DNA of 15,644 nucleotides, taken from the NCBI GenBank assembly GCA_002452745.1, contig DKFC01000010.1:1-15644 (forward strand), read 5' to 3'. Origin of the DNA: Firmicutes bacterium UBA6806 (GTDB lineage Bacteria; Bacillota; Clostridia; Peptostreptococcales; Acidaminobacteraceae). The notes beneath the pieces were generated by a model that was not told where the DNA came from, made no database searches, and worked only from the letters and a program-made list of their open reading frames with translations. This document shows positions 13,650 to 15,644 of this stretch, piece after piece; the stretch's first letter is position 1, and each line of letters opens with the position of its first letter. A program made the position numbers and the translations under genes.

Positions 13650-13669
13650 CGGATACGCTGAGAGTTTTT
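13639..13669 (+). terminator. Rho-independent terminator overlapping the end of the diguanylate cyclase gene
   Basis: AAAACTCTTAGCG (13639-13651) pairs with CGCTGAGAGTTTT (13656-13668) with one G-U pair and a GATA tetraloop. The stem's left arm includes the last codons and stop (13647-13649) of the gene. Confidence 0.92.
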
Positions 13670-13753
13670 CTATGCAAGGAGGCGTTAATTCGATAAAATA
13701 GAGGTGAGTCGTATCAAAACATAATAAGAGCAAAATTGAGGAGGCCATTTGTA

Positions 13754-15211
13754 ATGACTAAGATGAAGACAACGGCAACGACAACAACTGATAAAATTAT
13801 AGGTTCAAAAAGCCGCAGGGTTCAATCGGGGATAAAGATGGCGGTAGTTTTATACATAGCATTTGTCTTGTTAATGTCCCCTGTATTTGCAAATTCAGGG
13901 CCGGTCATTATGGAGGGGCACCCAGGAAGTGAAATGATTGTAGATGAAAACAGTCAGATAGAAGTGATGCATGAATCCCTTTCCTTTGATGTTCAAGAGG
14001 GGGATTATCGAGTTGACAGTTTGGTTGAAGCAGATTATCAGATGCATAATACAGCAACCGAATCTCAAACGGTTAAAATGGCCTTTCCACTAGTGTCTGA
14101 TATCATGACGCTACAGGAAAAAGTAAAAGTAGAGGTGAATGGGAACGTGATTCCCTTTGAAGTGACGTATTTGGATCAATTTGATTCATCCGTCGATATG
14201 CCTTCTTTCAAAACGATGCTTCAAGAAAGGGAGGCAGAAATCACAGTTCCAATCAACTTAGAAATGAAGCAGTATACATTTAAAATTCCTGAGGATATAG
14301 AAAAATGCAACCTTGAAATCAGATTTGACAAAACCAATTTAAATGCACGTGTATTTGTCTCAGAAATAAATAGTTATGGATATATGGACGGACTGTTCAC
14401 TGTTGGTAAATCCTATTTTGGAGAAGATCATCGAGAGATGAAGCTGATCTTAGAATCAGGTGAGCTAAAGGACATTCAAATTTTTTGCAAAGATGAAAAT
14501 GGTGCCGATTATAAAGATAAAGTGATTGTGGAAGAGAAAACTATAACTTCGGAGGCGTTTTATGAAAGCGTCGCTAAGGACTTATCTGAATTTGCCAACC
14601 TTGATACGCTCACAGATCAAAAGGCTAGTTTCTTGGAAAAGGCCTTTAATGAGATGAGGGCATATGAAGGGCGATCGTTAGTCGTTTTGGATGATATCAG
14701 CAGTTATTTAACCTCCCCTAGGATTATTCTGCTCACTTATGAAGTCCCATTTGCGCCCAATGAAGAAAAATCAGTTAAAGTGACCTACAGCCTCAGGGGA
14801 ACTTTTGATAGAAGCAAGAGTAGCAGGCCGACGTTTGAGTTTGACTACTTCTTGAGTCCTGCCTCTTACTGGAAGGACTTTGAGTCGCTGACAATAACAG
14901 TTAAGACCCCGAAGGATAAACCATATGTAATTGAATCTTCACTGCCGCTTGAAGAAAAAGCACTTGAAGTCTCAGATGGATTGGGCAAAGTATATACGGC
15001 TGAATTTAGTGGTTTGCCAAAAGAAGATTTTACCTTTATGGTATATGAAAAACCGTCTATTACGGCAATGGATAAGGCAAAAGGCAGATGGAGCAGATAT
15101 TATAGCTATCTGTTCGTGTTCTTTGTACTGCCCATTTCAGTGGTGATTTTGTCGGCAGTTGCAGTGATCGTTCTCATTAAATTTCTCCTAAAGCATAAAA
15201 AAAATAAGTAA
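13754..15211 (+). CDS. Secreted membrane-anchored protein of unknown function
   Basis: I do not recognise the family. The 485-residue product has a basic N-terminus, a signal peptide ending at about SPVFA-NSG (residue 47), a large mostly beta-strand ectodomain (about 48-445) and a C-terminal membrane helix (about 452-477) followed by KHKKNK. The topology is type I, with the ectodomain outside the cell. The ectodomain contains ANSGPVIMEGHPGSEMIVDENSQIEV and a Ser/Lys-rich stretch before FEFDYFLSPASYW. There are no catalytic motifs that I can name and no cysteine-rich or repeat regions. A longer ORF from TTG 13736 would place the AGGAGG site (13739-13744) inside the gene, so ATG 13754 is the start. 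It sits between the diguanylate cyclase terminator and the Fur-controlled feo region. Confidence 0.8.
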   Translation: MTKMKTTATTTTDKIIGSKSRRVQSGIKMAVVLYIAFVLLMSPVFANSGPVIMEGHPGSEMIVDENSQIEVMHESLSFDVQEGDYRVDSLVEADYQMHNTATESQTVKMAFPLVSDIMTLQEKVKVEVNGNVIPFEVTYLDQFDSSVDMPSFKTMLQEREAEITVPINLEMKQYTFKIPEDIEKCNLEIRFDKTNLNARVFVSEINSYGYMDGLFTVGKSYFGEDHREMKLILESGELKDIQIFCKDENGADYKDKVIVEEKTITSEAFYESVAKDLSEFANLDTLTDQKASFLEKAFNEMRAYEGRSLVVLDDISSYLTSPRIILLTYEVPFAPNEEKSVKVTYSLRGTFDRSKSSRPTFEFDYFLSPASYWKDFESLTITVKTPKDKPYVIESSLPLEEKALEVSDGLGKVYTAEFSGLPKEDFTFMVYEKPSITAMDKAKGRWSRYYSYLFVFFVLPISVVILSAVAVIVLIKFLLKHKKNK

Positions 15212-15236
15212 AAACGCAATTTGTAACCTGTGTTAC

Positions 15237-15251
15237 TGAAAATAATTCTCA
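15237..15251. promoter_or_regulatory. Fur box 1 upstream of feoA
   Basis: TGAAAATAATTCTCA matches the Fur 7-1-7 motif (TGATAAT-N-ATTATCA) with one mismatch in each half. It lies 26 bases after the preceding gene's stop and 97 bases upstream of feoA. Confidence 0.75.
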
Positions 15252-15279
15252 TTGATGTACAATAAAATCAGATAACGTA

Positions 15280-15308
15280 TTGACTCCATTAGGTGAATAT
15301 GATAATCT
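15280..15308 (+). promoter_or_regulatory. feoA promoter
   Basis: TTGACT (15280-15285) is a good -35. With a 17-base spacer the -10 is TAATCT (15303-15308); a 15-base spacer would give GATAAT (15301-15306). Fur box 2 lies over the -10 in either case. Confidence 0.5.
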
Positions 15309-15314
15309 TTATCA
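15300..15314. promoter_or_regulatory. Fur box 2 upstream of feoA
   Basis: TGATAATCTTTATCA matches the Fur 7-1-7 motif with one mismatch overall. It overlaps the likely -10 region, 34 bases before the feoA start, so iron-bound Fur would block transcription. Confidence 0.85.
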
Positions 15315-15348
15315 AGTAGAAGGTCGCATTTAGAATCGAGGTGATTAT

Positions 15349-15561
15349 ATGTTATTATCCAAAGTCAAAATCGGACAGACTGTGAATATCATCAAAGTAG
15401 AAGGCAAGGATAAGAATAGAAGATTCTTGTTCAGCTTAGGGTGTTTTGAGGGGGAAAAGATAACATTGATATCTGTTTTAGGCGGAAATTATGTCATTAA
15501 TATCAAAGAGAGCAGATATGCCATTGATGAGTCCTTAGCGAAATCAATCGTTGTTGAATAA
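15349..15561 (+). CDS. feoA: Ferrous iron transport protein A (FeoA)
   Basis: This 70-residue protein is a small SH3-like beta-barrel that works with the FeoB permease in ferrous iron uptake. The FeoA pattern is MLLSKVKIGQTVNIIKVEG, then RFLFSLGCFEGEKITLISVLGGNYVI, then the ESRYAIDESLAKSIVVE ending. An ATG preceded by GAGGTG (15338-15343) at a 5-base spacing gives a convincing start. Two Fur boxes upstream give independent support. A feoB gene would be expected downstream, beyond the window edge. Confidence 0.93.
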   Translation: MLLSKVKIGQTVNIIKVEGKDKNRRFLFSLGCFEGEKITLISVLGGNYVINIKESRYAIDESLAKSIVVE

Positions 15562-15620
15562 CAGTAATAGACGTAGAGAAGCCATTACTTTATGTAATCT
15601 GGCAATAAACTGAGGATTCG

Positions 15621-15644
15621 ATGTCTGAAGTTTTTTTATTAATG
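15621..15644 (+). CDS. Possible start of the next gene (truncated by window end)
   Basis: ATG 15621 follows GAGG (15612-15615) by 5 bases and opens an uninterrupted frame for the remaining eight codons (MSEVFLLM). The position fits another feo gene, but eight residues are too few to identify it. Confidence 0.3.

Noticed and set aside
15581..15603. Terminator after feoA
   Set aside because: GCCATTAC and GTAA-TC-TGGC can pair with a bulge, but no T-tract follows and another gene may begin at 15621.

Overview
The window is AT-rich with densely packed genes, strong AGGAGG ribosome-binding sites and frequent ATGA stop/start overlaps. The families present (SigV/RsiV-type ECF sigma and anti-sigma pair, BlaI/BlaR-like pair, ProX/YbaK-type editing protein, DUF438-hemerythrin-PAS protein, DUF2164, FeoA) suggest a Bacillota chromosome, most likely an anaerobic Clostridia member. 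This placement is inference. I see no tRNA, rRNA, CRISPR array, transposase or phage gene.

Layout. (1) 32-1983: an ECF sigma factor and a membrane anti-sigma-like protein behind an ECF-type promoter (TGAAAC-N17-GGTCTAA), closed by a terminator. (2) 1999-2713: a single GNAT acetyltransferase gene facing a convergent neighbour, with a long bidirectional hairpin between them. (3) 4798-2717, minus strand: a BlaI-type repressor and a BlaR1-like M56 metalloprotease with a non-penicillin-binding C-terminal domain. The promoter is consensus and carries two BlaI boxes. (4) 4892-8009, plus strand: a run of small genes in close succession, namely a ProX-like editing enzyme, a secreted PDC/Cache domain, a HAD phosphatase, a DUF2164 protein, a GNAT and a small polytopic membrane protein. 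(5) 8134-10480: nucleotidyltransferase, GNAT and DUF438-hemerythrin-PAS protein, then a terminator. (6) 10540-11904: an EamA transporter and a flavodoxin. (7) 11905-12396: a 492-base gene-free region holding a perfect-consensus promoter, direct repeats, a strong intrinsic terminator and a possible antiterminator. It leads into an MpsC/DUF2294 protein (TTG start) coupled to a diguanylate cyclase with a cysteine-rich sensor domain. (8) 13754-15211: a secreted, C-terminally anchored protein of unknown function. (9) 15237-15644: two Fur boxes and feoA, with the possible start of another gene at the window edge.

The theme is sensing and regulation: an envelope-stress sigma pair, a protease/repressor pair, a secreted ligand-binding domain, an iron-binding PAS protein, a c-di-GMP enzyme and Fur-controlled iron uptake. 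The most promising undescribed unit is the attenuator-like leader plus the MpsC-like/diguanylate cyclase pair at 12013-13669. The anti-sigma ectodomain (AMIN- and SPOR-like) and the BlaR1 homologue with a swapped sensor domain come next. Several starts were moved inward from the longest possible ORF because a strong Shine-Dalgarno sequence lies inside it.
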